A DNA stretch of 7,564 nucleotides from positions 1 to 7,564 of the forward strand of contig JAUWQS010000070.1 of NCBI GenBank assembly GCA_030610915.1, given 5' to 3'. Position 1 is the first letter of the stretch. Each line of letters starts with the position of its first letter. A program made the translations under genes and the position numbers. The notes beneath the pieces were generated by a model that worked only from the letters and a program-made list of their open reading frames with translations, had not been told where the DNA came from and made no database searches. Shown here piece after piece: positions 1-7,263 of this stretch. The DNA is from Pseudomonadota bacterium (GTDB lineage: Bacteria > Desulfobacterota > Syntrophia > Syntrophales > JADFWA01).

Positions 1-372
1 GCATCTCATCTTCAGGCCATCTTTAGCCGATCCTCAATCGCAAAATCCTCGAAATAGCACAACTATTCCTCTGCTTTTGTTCAATCGTATCGACTAAATC
101 TAACCTAAATCTGAGCGCCCAACCGTAACACCTATTCCCTGACAGACCCTGAGCATCCTCCCGGATAAAAGCATCTTCTCCATCCAGGGAATCTCGTTGC
201 CATAAAAATCACCGCTTTTTGTCTCTGGTTTAACCTGTCGGGTAAGATTAGTATCTCACTGAAACCTCTAAACATAAAGGTGTTTTTATCTCTTTTTGAA
301 TTTAATGTCTATTTTTAGAGCCAATCCTTGGACGGTCTGCGGTTGTTTTTTTGTAAATATTTTTCTGATCAC
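1..372. other. Non-coding stretch upstream of groES
   Basis: I see no gene I can support here. The longest open stretches on the reverse strand are short (about 45 codons at most) and interrupted, with no SD sequence and no recognisable family. An AT-rich segment with a T-run lies around 345-352, but no stem precedes it, so I do not call a terminator. No CIRCE element (TTAGCACTC-N9-GAGTGCTAA, the HrcA operator common before groE operons) is present. Confidence 0.6.
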
Positions 373-403
373 TTGACATGGCGGAATAGATGTTTAATAT
401 AAA
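373..403 (+). promoter_or_regulatory. Probable sigma70-type promoter of groES-groEL
   Basis: A perfect -35 hexamer TTGACA lies at 373-378. Two -10 candidates follow: TAATAT at 395-400 (16-nt spacer) and TATAAA at 398-403 (19-nt spacer). The groES start is about 60 nt further on, a normal leader length. I saw neither a CIRCE operator nor a good sigma32 pattern, so heat-shock control is not evident from this DNA. The -35 call is strong; the exact -10 is uncertain. Confidence 0.6.
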
Positions 404-460
404 CCTGATTGTGATTGAATGGCTGAAAATTTTTCATATTTGAGAAAGGAGATAGTTGAG

Positions 461-751
461 ATGAAGATTAGACCACTGCAAGACAGGATTCTTGTTAAAC
501 GTCTGGAGGAAGAGGAAAAAACTAAAGGCGGGATTATTATCCCCGACACTGCCAAGGAGAAGCCGGCGGAAGGTGAGATAATCGCTGTAGGGAAGGGAAA
601 GAAGACGGAAGAGGGCAAGTTGATAGAACTCGATGTAAAACCCGGTGACAGGGTTCTTTTCAGTAAATATGGCGGCACAGAGGTCAAGATAGATGGGGCT
701 GAGCATCTCGTCATGAGAGAGGACGATATCCTGGGAGTAATTGAAAAGTAA
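461..751 (+). CDS. groES: Co-chaperonin GroES (Hsp10)
   Basis: GroES is the heptameric cytosolic lid that caps the GroEL ring and closes the folding chamber during the ATP cycle. The 96-residue product has the usual family length. It opens with [14 protein letters not shown], the standard N-terminal beta strand. The mobile loop follows at about residues 16-33, with the hydrophobic tripeptide III at 25-27 that docks on GroEL (IVL in E. coli). The C-terminal half shows the family pattern [13 protein letters not shown] and ends [10 protein letters not shown] chose the ATG at 461 because AAAGGAGA (445-452) is well placed before it. An in-frame ATG at 419 would add 14 unconserved residues and lacks an SD. 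groEL begins 27 nt after the stop, so the two form an operon. Confidence 0.97.
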   Translation: MKIRPLQDRILVKRLEEEEKTKGGIIIPDTAKEKPAEGEIIAVGKGKKTEEGKLIELDVKPGDRVLFSKYGGTEVKIDGAEHLVMREDDILGVIEK

Positions 752-754
752 TAA

Positions 755-2428
<1,674 letters not shown>

Positions 2429-2452
2429 GCCTGCCTGAAAAGAATGTACGAG

Positions 2453-2487
2453 AAAGCTCCATGCCGGAAGGCATGGAGCTTTTTTTT
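2453..2487 (+). terminator. Rho-independent terminator of groES-groEL
   Basis: AGCTCCATGCC (2455-2465) and GGCATGGAGCT (2470-2480) form a perfect 11-bp stem, extendable to 13 bp by two A-T pairs. The loop is GGAA, a stable GNRA tetraloop, and the 3' side runs into an unbroken T tract to 2487. It starts 24 nt after the groEL stop. This is a textbook intrinsic terminator and isolates the chaperonin operon from the region downstream. Confidence 0.95.
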
Positions 2488-2606
2488 CACGGTGAATGGA
2501 ACTATAAAATCCAACGTATCAGCTCAATAAATAGGCAGTCCCTACAAAACAGTGCGGATCAATAATTTCAATAAGTTACATATCATGTCTTCTGGCAGCG
2601 CATGAT

Positions 2607-2748
2607 GAACGTTCAACGTCGAACATCGAACATCGAATGAAAAACAAACATCCAATACCGAACATTCAACAGATGTTTCTGTCTTCCCATCTTTTCCCAC
2701 TTAATGTTCGATATTCATCTCTTTTCTCATTCAACATTCGATGTTGAG
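2607..2748. repeat. Palindromic cluster of GAACATC-type heptamers
   Basis: The left side carries tandem heptamers CGAACAT, CGAACAT, CGAATGA at 2620-2640, preceded by the related GAACGTTCAACGT (2607-2619). The right side carries the same words inverted: AATGTTCGATATTCAT (2703-2718) and CATTCGATGTTGA (2735-2747). AACATCGAATG (2629-2639) pairs perfectly with CATTCGATGTT (2735-2745). No coding potential is evident. It resembles dispersed intergenic repeats in many deltaproteobacterial and metagenomic contigs (from memory, not checked). Function unknown. Confidence 0.75.
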
Positions 2749-2779
2749 GGTAAAAATAAATCTGTCCCCATTTTTTTCC

Positions 2780-2808
2780 TTGATTATGGCTATAAAGATG
2801 GCTATAAT
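2780..2808 (+). promoter_or_regulatory. Promoter of the toxin-antitoxin operon
   Basis: TTGATT (2780-2785) and a perfect TATAAT (2803-2808) are separated by the ideal 17 nt. The spacer and -10 contain a direct repeat, ATGGCTATAA at 2786-2795 and 2798-2807. It could serve as an antitoxin operator, since Phd/YefM proteins usually autoregulate their promoters, but that part is inference. The antitoxin ATG is now about 180 nt downstream because of the intervening element at 2836-2976. Confidence 0.65.
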
Positions 2809-2826
2809 AAATAAAAAATGTAACGT

Positions 2827-2836
2827 ATCAAGGAGG
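2827..2836. repeat. Left copy of ATCAAGGAGG direct repeat
   Basis: The 10-bp sequence ATCAAGGAGG matches 2974-2983 exactly and abuts the left end of the inverted-repeat element. It contains a full SD sequence but is not usefully placed for a gene: the ATG directly after it (2837) has no spacer and reaches a stop at its fourth codon. It is best read as one half of a target-site duplication. Confidence 0.6.
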
Positions 2837-2976
2837 ATGCATTCGTAAAAAGTCCCTCTGGCCTGTCATTTCGAGTGAAACGAGAAATCTTTATTCTGCA
2901 ACCTATTGAAAAAATAAGATTTCTCCCGTTGGTCGAAATGACACATTAATGAAATCCGACTTTTTACGAGTTCATC
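2836..2976. mobile_element. MITE-like inverted-repeat element, about 141 bp, non-autonomous
   Basis: The ends form a 19-nt terminal inverted repeat with 17 matches (2836-2854 against 2958-2976), including a perfect 12-bp core TCGTAAAAAGTC / GACTTTTTACGA. A second inverted repeat lies inside: TGTCATTTCGA...GAGAAATCTT (2864-2891) pairs with 2916-2943, matching over 11 and 10 bp around a 7-nt mismatched patch. No gene is encoded, so any mobility would need a transposase from elsewhere. Flanking copies of ATCAAGGAGG support insertion with a 6-10 bp target duplication; the range reflects ambiguity about where the right terminus ends. The core resembles intergenic repeats with TCATTTCGAG...GAGAAATCTT that I recall from other bacteria (not verified). 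It separates the toxin-antitoxin promoter from its first gene. Confidence 0.7.
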
Positions 2977-2983
2977 AAGGAGG
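2974..2983 (+). promoter_or_regulatory. Antitoxin SD sequence; right copy of the direct repeat
   Basis: AAGGAGG (2977-2983) sits 7 nt before the antitoxin ATG at 2991 and fixes that start. The same ten bases occur at 2827-2836 on the far side of the element, so the working SD looks like one copy of a duplicated target site. Its first three bases overlap the extended right inverted repeat, so the true duplication may be only AAGGAG(G). Confidence 0.7.
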
Positions 2984-2990
2984 GGTAATA

Positions 2991-3272
2991 ATGCAAAAGC
3001 AATTTTCCATATCTGAAGCAAAAAACAGACTTCCCACCATTATCCATTATGTCGAAAAGGGGCCATATGTTGAATTGACCAGACGAGGGAAACCGGTTGC
3101 GGTATTGCTGTCGATTCAAGAATATGAACGGCTCAGCCGCAAATATACAGGGTTTTGGAGCGCCGTTTCGGAATTTCGACGAAAGGTTGCGGATGAAGGG
3201 ATCGAGATATCTGATAGTGATTTCAAAGGGCTTCGAGACCTTTCTGCCGGAAGAGAAGTCGAGTTGAAGTGA
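2991..3272 (+). CDS. Phd/YefM-family antitoxin
   Basis: This small cytosolic antitoxin should neutralise the PIN-domain ribonuclease encoded next to it and repress the shared promoter. The 93-residue product has the family layout. The N-terminal DNA-binding and dimerisation half shows ISEAKNRLP (7-15) and the hallmark LTRRGKPVAVLLSIQEYERL (29-48). The C-terminal half, with FWSAVSEFRRK (55-65) and GLRDLSAGREVEL (80-92), is the probable toxin-binding segment. I chose ATG 2991 for its SD at 2977-2983. An in-frame ATG at 2949 lies in the repeat element, lacks an SD and would add 14 unconserved residues. The stop overlaps the toxin start by one base, implying translational coupling. Phd-type antitoxins with VapC-type toxins are a known pairing. 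Confidence 0.9.
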   Translation: MQKQFSISEAKNRLPTIIHYVEKGPYVELTRRGKPVAVLLSIQEYERLSRKYTGFWSAVSEFRRKVADEGIEISDSDFKGLRDLSAGREVELK

Positions 3273-3688
3273 TGAAATATCTAATTGATACAAACGTACT
3301 TTCAGAGGCCGTGAAAACAGCCCCTGATAAATCGGTTATGAAGATGCTTGAAAGGCGCCAGCACGAAATAGTCACTGCTGCGCCGGTTTGGCATGAGCTT
3401 CAATTTGGTTGTCAGCGGCTTTCGCGGTCCCGTAAACGTGAAGTTATCGCTTCATTCCTTAACGACACCGTCAAACGCACGATGCTTATTCTTCCTTATG
3501 ACGACAGGGCGGCAGAGTGGCATGCAAGAGAACGTGCCAGGTTATCGTCGAAAGGCTTAACTCCGTCATTTGTTGATGGACAGATTGCGGCAATATCCGT
3601 GGTAAATGGTCTGATTCTGGTAACACGGAACATCGACGATTTTAAACAGTTTTTAAGACTGAAGATTGAAGACTGGCATAATGCATGA
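3272..3688 (+). CDS. vapC: VapC-type PIN-domain ribonuclease toxin
   Basis: The 138-residue product is a type II toxin of the VapC/FitB PIN family: Mg2+-dependent endoribonucleases that usually cut tRNA or rRNA to halt translation. The acidic site is complete: D6 in YLIDTNVLSE, E42 in WHELQFG, D102 in SFVDGQIAA, and D123 in LVTRNIDDF. Length is typical and nothing suggests inactivation. The start ATG overlaps the antitoxin stop (TGATG). A GTG at 3269 would add one residue and a 4-nt overlap; ATG is preferred because the family normally begins MKYL(I/L)DTN. The RNA target cannot be told from sequence. The neighbouring ileS is not evidence for a tRNA-Ile target. The symbol is a family name; orthology to a particular VapC is not claimed. 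Confidence 0.93.
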   Translation: MKYLIDTNVLSEAVKTAPDKSVMKMLERRQHEIVTAAPVWHELQFGCQRLSRSRKREVIASFLNDTVKRTMLILPYDDRAAEWHARERARLSSKGLTPSFVDGQIAAISVVNGLILVTRNIDDFKQFLRLKIEDWHNA

Positions 3689-3720
3689 AAAGGGCAGACG
3701 GCGCCCTCTTTTCGTTTTTT
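3688..3720 (+). terminator. Probable intrinsic terminator of the toxin-antitoxin operon
   Basis: AGGGC (3691-3695) pairs with GCCCT (3703-3707). Past a single bulged C, three more A-T pairs extend the stem (3688-3690 with 3709-3711). A six-T run follows at 3715-3720. The stem begins at the last base of the toxin stop codon. It is weaker than the groEL terminator, with a short GC core and a small gap before the T run, but its position is right. Confidence 0.65.
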
Positions 3721-3823
3721 ATGCGTCCTGCAAAAGTTAAGGCCAGCCTTGAACCGCAATAGCGAGCGCATTCCCCCCTTGCATCTTCTACTTGAAAGCG
3801 TTCTTTGCCTGTGATAGTTTTAT

Positions 3824-3829
3824 TATAAT
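3824..3829 (+). promoter_or_regulatory. Isolated TATAAT, weak candidate -10 for ileS
   Basis: A perfect TATAAT lies in an AT-rich stretch between the toxin-antitoxin terminator and the repeat island. No convincing -35 exists at 16-18 nt; TTGAAA at 3792-3797 is 26 nt away. If used, ileS would have a leader of roughly 400 nt containing the whole repeat island. I found no better promoter candidate in the spacer and no T-box signature. Confidence 0.25.
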
Positions 3830-3834
3830 TATTC

Positions 3835-3880
3835 AGGCAGATAGGCAGATAGGCAGATAGGCTGATAGGCTGATAGGCTG
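3835..3880. repeat. Octamer tandem repeat (ATAGGCAG/ATAGGCTG)
   Basis: Five contiguous 8-bp units follow a partial AGGCAG (3835-3840): ATAGGCAG twice (3841-3856), then ATAGGCTG three times (3857-3880). The A-to-T change is fixed in the last three units, suggesting stepwise slippage expansion from two unit types. No coding role; copy number is likely variable between strains. Confidence 0.9.
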
Positions 3881-3950
3881 AAGGTAGAAGGTAGTTAGTT
3901 TTTTGCTAAATGCCTTGTAACTACTCAGGTTGTCAGGTTCACGGTTCACG

Positions 3951-3990
3951 GTTCACGGTTCAGTGGTTAAAAAACAATCAACCTTGAACC
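3951..3990 (+). repeat. 40-nt hairpin module, copy A
   Basis: GGTTCA (3957-3962) pairs with TGAACC (3985-3990). Inside it TGGTT (3964-3968) pairs with AATCA (3976-3980), with one G-T wobble, around the loop AAAAAAC. Copy B at 7501-7540 matches at 36 of 40 positions in the same orientation. Confidence 0.75.
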
Positions 3991-4051
3991 CCTTCTGATT
4001 TCCAGCTTGTTCGGATTAGGGTAGGGGAGGTTTTAACCCCCGATGTGGGCG

Positions 4052-4108
4052 TGTAGGGTGGCATTTTATATGCCACCATCGCCGGTGGGGTATAAAACCC
4101 ACCCTACA
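4052..4108. repeat. Two-state (dumbbell) palindrome upstream of ileS
   Basis: A long fold pairs TGTAGGGTGG (4052-4061) with CCACCCTACA (4099-4108) and TTTTATA (4064-4070) with TATAAAA (4091-4097). Alternatively the same arms form two adjacent hairpins: GGTGGCAT/ATGCCACC (4057-4064 with 4070-4077, 8 bp) and GGTGGG/CCCACC (4084-4089 with 4098-4103). A smaller stem, GG-bulge-A-GGTT type, lies just upstream at 4025-4041. Role unknown. Confidence 0.75.
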
Positions 4109-4179
4109 ATGTTCAATTTCCATCGCTCTCTAACCGTGAACCCTTGAACCGTGAACCGTGAACCTGAGTAGTTACAATG

Positions 4180-4211
4180 CCTTCAGCCTTCAGCCTAAAC
4201 CGCTTCAGCCT
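4180..4211. repeat. TTCAGCCT short repeats before the ileS SD
   Basis: TTCAGCCT occurs at 4182-4189, 4189-4196 and 4204-4211; the first two form a tandem CCTTCAG heptamer. They are inverted relative to AGGCTGAAGG at 3875-3884 and 7051-7060. The ileS SD begins only about 15 nt after the last copy. Confidence 0.8.
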
Positions 4212-4241
4212 CGTGTAAACCGACCGGAGGAGGAGACTTAA

Positions 4242-7034
4242 ATGAATTACAAAGACACCCTGAATCTGCCAAAGACCGCTTTTCCCATGAAGGCGAATCT
4301 TGCCAAAAAGGAGCCCGAAATACTCAGATTCTGGGAAGAAATGGGAATTTATGAAAAGATACGGGAATCGTCAAAAGGGAGAAAGACCTATATACTCCAT
4401 GACGGCCCCCCTTATGCGAACGGAAACATACACCTTGGCACCGCATTGAATAAGATCATCAAGGATATAGTTATAAAATCAAAGAATATGTCGGGTCTTG
4501 ACAGTATCTTTGTGCCGGGATGGGATTGTCATGGACTTCCCATAGAGCATGAGGTTGACAGGGAGCTTGGCGACAGGGCTTTTTCCATGCCCCAGGCGGA
4601 AAAGAGACGTCTCTGCCGGTCCTATGCGGAAAAATTTGTCGGCATTCAGCGTGAGCAGTTCAAACGATCAGGTGTCTTCGGGCAGTGGAACAACCCCTAT
4701 ATCACTATGGACTACGATTATGAGGCAACCACCGTTGAAGAATTTGGAAAACTTTACCTTAATAATGATGTCTATAAGGGGAAGAAGCCCGTTTACTGGT
4801 GTGCTTCCTGTAAGACAGCCCTCGCGGAGGCTGAGGTCGAATATGCCGATCACACGACACCGTCTATTTACGTGAAATTTTCGATGATATCCGACCTGTC
4901 CTCAGTCAGGCCAAAGCTTAAGGGTGAGAAGGTTAGTGTGGTAATCTGGACGACGACTCCATGGACAATCCCCGCCAATCTGGCAATTGCTCTCCATAAA
5001 GATGTTGAATATGTTGCGGTGAAGATTGAGGATGAGGTTTTGATCCTTGCCGGGGATTTGCTGGACTGCTGTATGGATACCTTTGGCTATAAAGATAAGG
5101 ATTATAAAATCATAGATGAGTTTTCAGGCTCCGCGATGGAAGGGCTGAGATGCAGACACCCCTTTATCGATCGTGAAAGTCTTCTGATACTGGCTCCATT
5201 TGTGACCCTCGACGCCGGCACGGGTTGCGTTCATATTGCCCCGGGCCATGGACAGGAGGACTACGAAATAGGGCTGGAATACGGGCTGGATAATTATGCG
5301 CCGGTCGATGATGACGGCAGGTTTACTCCCGATGTTGATTGGTTTGCCGGTGAGTTTGTCTTTGAAGCGAATGATTCGATTAACAGGAAGCTCGAAGAGG
5401 TCGGCGCCCTTCTCGGCAAGGTGGATATCGAGCATTCCTATCCTCACTGCTGGAGATGCAAAAACCCCATTATCTTTAGATCAACTGAACAGTGGTTTAT
5501 CTCCATGGACAAAAACAGGCTGAGAGAGAAGGCCCTGAAGGCCATAAACAGCGTTCAGTGGATACCCGCCTGGGGGCGTGACAGGATATATGGAATGATA
5601 GAGAACAGGCCGGACTGGTGTATCTCGCGTCAACGTTCGTGGGGAGTTCCGATAGCCATGTTTTACTGTGAGAACTGCAAGAGAGAGCTGTTAACGAAGG
5701 AGATACTGGATCATGTAGTTGGGTTGATCCGGCGTTATGGCGCCGACGTGTGGTTTGAGCGGGATACGAAGGATCTGCTGCCTGAGGGAACGGTTTGTCC
5801 GGCTTGCCGGGGGAGAAGTTTCACGAAAGAGACGGATATACTCGATGTATGGTTCGACTCCGGTGTAAGTCACGCGGCGGTGCTGGAAAGTCGTGACAAT
5901 CTCAGATCGCCGGCGGATATGTATCTCGAAGGCAGCGACCAGCATCGGGGGTGGTTTCACTCTTCCCTTCTCGAATCGGTGGCAACGAGAGGAGTACCCC
6001 CCTATAATAGCGTTCTTACCCATGGCTTCGTGGTAGATGGGAATGGGAAGAAGATGTCCAAATCCGTTGGCAACGTGATCGATTCCCTGGAGATCATTGA
6101 TAAATACGGCGCGGAGATACTGCGGCTGTGGGTTGCCGCTGAGGATTTCAGGGCTGATATCAGGATATCCGATGAGATAATAGAACGTCTTGTGGAGGCC
6201 TATAGAAGAATTCGCAATACGAGCAGATACATATTAGGGAATCTGTATGATTTTGACTGTAAGCAAGATATGGTCTCTTATGAAGAGATGGAGGAGATCG
6301 ACCGGTGGGCGCTGCACAGGCTTGCCGAGGTTACCCTGCGTGTGAGGAAGGCGTATGATGATTATCAGTTTCACATAGTTTACTATACCCTCTACAATTT
6401 CTGCACCGTTGACCTGAGCGCCCTTTATCTCGATGTCTTGAAGGACAGGTTATATACCTCGAAGGCCGCATCGAAGGCGCGAAGATCCGCTCAGAGCGCA
6501 ATTTACTTAATCCTGGATTCCATGACAAGACTTCTGTCCCCGATTCTTGTGTTTACCATGGAGGAGATATGGGCCGGCCTGCCTGATTATGAAGGAAAGG
6601 AAAAGAGTGTCCATTTGACACAGTTTCCGGAGGTAAATCCACAATACATGGACAGTGAGCTAAAGAAAAAGTGGGAGACCTTGATTGCGGTAAAGGGCGA
6701 GGTTTCAAAGGCGGTAGAGCTTGCCAGGCAGGGCAAGGTAGTGGGACATTCTCTCGATGCCTGCATAAAAATATTTGCCCCGGAAAGACTCCTTAACCTG
6801 TTAAAAAGTTACAGGGAAGAACTGATATCCCTTTTGATCGTATCTCAGGTGGATATCGTTGATAAAGATGAAAAGATAGAGAATCCTTATCAGAGCAGTG
6901 AATTTGAGGGGTTGAAGATAGGAGTTTCAAAGGCCCGCGGTAAAAAGTGTGAAAGATGCTGGATATATAGCGAGACGGTGGGAATGGATGACAGCCATCC
7001 GGCAATCTGCGGAAGGTGCATTGAGAATCTGTAA
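4242..7034 (+). CDS. ileS: Isoleucyl-tRNA synthetase
   Basis: IleRS is the cytosolic class I synthetase that activates isoleucine with ATP, charges tRNA-Ile, and hydrolyses mischarged Val-tRNA-Ile. The 930-residue product is full length. The HIGH-type motif is HLGT at 64-67 after PPYANGNI; its fourth position is Thr rather than His, a variant I believe occurs in other bacterial IleRS. The CP1 editing domain (about 190-400) shows WTTTPWTIPANLA (236-248) and GHGQEDY (335-341) with the conserved Asp at 340. The core continues with WCISRQRSWGVP (459-470), WFDSG (537-541) and KMSKS (604-608). The anticodon-binding helical region follows. The C-terminal zinc knuckle has Cys 903, 906, 923 and 926. 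A purine-rich SD (GGAGGAGGAG, 4226-4235) supports the start. No lspA, a frequent partner, follows within the window. Both flanks are repeat islands. Confidence 0.98.
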   Translation: MNYKDTLNLPKTAFPMKANLAKKEPEILRFWEEMGIYEKIRESSKGRKTYILHDGPPYANGNIHLGTALNKIIKDIVIKSKNMSGLDSIFVPGWDCHGLPIEHEVDRELGDRAFSMPQAEKRRLCRSYAEKFVGIQREQFKRSGVFGQWNNPYITMDYDYEATTVEEFGKLYLNNDVYKGKKPVYWCASCKTALAEAEVEYADHTTPSIYVKFSMISDLSSVRPKLKGEKVSVVIWTTTPWTIPANLAIALHKDVEYVAVKIEDEVLILAGDLLDCCMDTFGYKDKDYKIIDEFSGSAMEGLRCRHPFIDRESLLILAPFVTLDAGTGCVHIAPGHGQEDYEIGLEYGLDNYAPVDDDGRFTPDVDWFAGEFVFEANDSINRKLEEVGALLGKVDIEHSYPHCWRCKNPIIFRSTEQWFISMDKNRLREKALKAINSVQWIPAWGRDRIYGMIENRPDWCISRQRSWGVPIAMFYCENCKRELLTKEILDHVVGLIRRYGADVWFERDTKDLLPEGTVCPACRGRSFTKETDILDVWFDSGVSHAAVLESRDNLRSPADMYLEGSDQHRGWFHSSLLESVATRGVPPYNSVLTHGFVVDGNGKKMSKSVGNVIDSLEIIDKYGAEILRLWVAAEDFRADIRISDEIIERLVEAYRRIRNTSRYILGNLYDFDCKQDMVSYEEMEEIDRWALHRLAEVTLRVRKAYDDYQFHIVYYTLYNFCTVDLSALYLDVLKDRLYTSKAASKARRSAQSAIYLILDSMTRLLSPILVFTMEEIWAGLPDYEGKEKSVHLTQFPEVNPQYMDSELKKKWETLIAVKGEVSKAVELARQGKVVGHSLDACIKIFAPERLLNLLKSYREELISLLIVSQVDIVDKDEKIENPYQSSEFEGLKIGVSKARGKKCERCWIYSETVGMDDSHPAICGRCIENL

Positions 7035-7063
7035 ATGTTCAGGTTCGCTTAGGCTGAAGGCTA

Positions 7064-7090
7064 TTAGTCCCTTAAATGTAAAGTTCGTGC
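7064..7090 (+). repeat. 27-nt direct repeat, first copy
   Basis: It begins TTAGTCCCTTA and ends TTCGTGC, and matches 7351-7377 at 24 of 27 positions. It lies just upstream of the TGCCTGT hairpin. Confidence 0.75.
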
Positions 7091-7091
7091 C

Positions 7092-7118
7092 TGCCTGTGC
7101 GTTGCATGCAGACAGGCA
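7092..7118. repeat. TGCCTGT hairpin
   Basis: TGCCTGT (7092-7098) pairs perfectly with ACAGGCA (7112-7118) around a 13-nt loop. No T run follows on either strand, so it is not a classical terminator, though it is the first clear stem after ileS. Confidence 0.65.
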
Positions 7119-7125
7119 AAAACGG

Positions 7126-7201
7126 CTTCGCCCTTCGACAGGCTCAGGGACCAGACCAGCGTACCCTGAGCCTGTCGAAGGGTGAAAGGCTCAGGGCGAA
7201 G
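7126..7201. repeat. 19-bp perfect inverted repeat with nested outer arms
   Basis: CCCTTCGACAGGCTCAGGG (7131-7149) pairs perfectly with 7164-7182 across a 14-nt loop. An outer 9-bp pair, CTTCGCCCT (7126-7134) with AGGGCGAAG (7193-7201), overlaps it, and a third partial copy, AGGCTCAGGG (7187-7196), allows alternative folds. This sequence type is, from memory, a very widespread dispersed bacterial palindrome. No T run follows. Confidence 0.9.
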
Positions 7202-7223
7202 TCTCAGTCGAACGGCAAAAGAA

Positions 7224-7263
7224 TTGTAACTACTCAAGTTGTCAGGTTCAAGGTTCAACGGTT
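7224..7263 (+). repeat. TAACTACTC module, downstream copy
   Basis: TTGTAACTACTCAAGTTGTC then GGTTCA-type heptamers matches the left arm at 3915-3950 with a few changes (AAGG for ACGG, one inserted A). The orientation is that of the left arm upstream of ileS. The last three bases overlap the dumbbell palindrome. Confidence 0.8.

Larger units (their letters stand above)
3875..4196. repeat. Large composite inverted repeat upstream of ileS
   Basis: The outer arms are AGGCTGAAGG (3875-3884) and its complement CCTTCAGCCT (4180-4189, and again 4187-4196). Further in, TTGTAACTACTCAGGTT (3915-3931) pairs perfectly over 17 bp with 4161-4177. Next to these are inverted heptamer arrays: GGTTCAC three times plus GGTTCAG (3936-3963) on the left, GTGAACC three times plus one TTGAACC variant (4136-4164) on the right. 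The centre holds the palindromes listed separately. No open reading frame of substance is present. This accounts for most of the gap between the toxin and ileS. Confidence 0.85.

Noticed and set aside
1..260. Possible decayed protein gene on the reverse strand
   Set aside because: Short protein-like stretches appear in all three reverse frames, but none has a start with an SD, each is broken by stops, and no family is recognisable. Calling a pseudogene would be guesswork.
2513..2830. AACGTATCA at 2513-2521 and 2822-2830 as ends of a larger insertion
   Set aside because: A 9-bp match over this distance is not unusual by chance, and no terminal inverted repeats accompany it.
2949..2990. Upstream in-frame ATG giving a longer antitoxin
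   Set aside because: It lies in the right half of the repeat element, has no SD, and adds residues unlike the family. ATG 2991 has a well-placed AAGGAGG.
3835..4211. CRISPR-like array upstream of ileS
   Set aside because: The units are 7-8 bp, contiguous or inverted, with no regular unique spacers and no cas genes.
3721..4241. T-box riboswitch controlling ileS
   Set aside because: No T-box consensus, specifier loop or adjoining terminator was found; the stems are repeat palindromes.
3272..4242. Functional link between the VapC toxin and ileS (tRNA-Ile as target)
   Set aside because: The genes are separated by a terminator and about 550 bp of repeats. Proximity alone says nothing about the toxin target.
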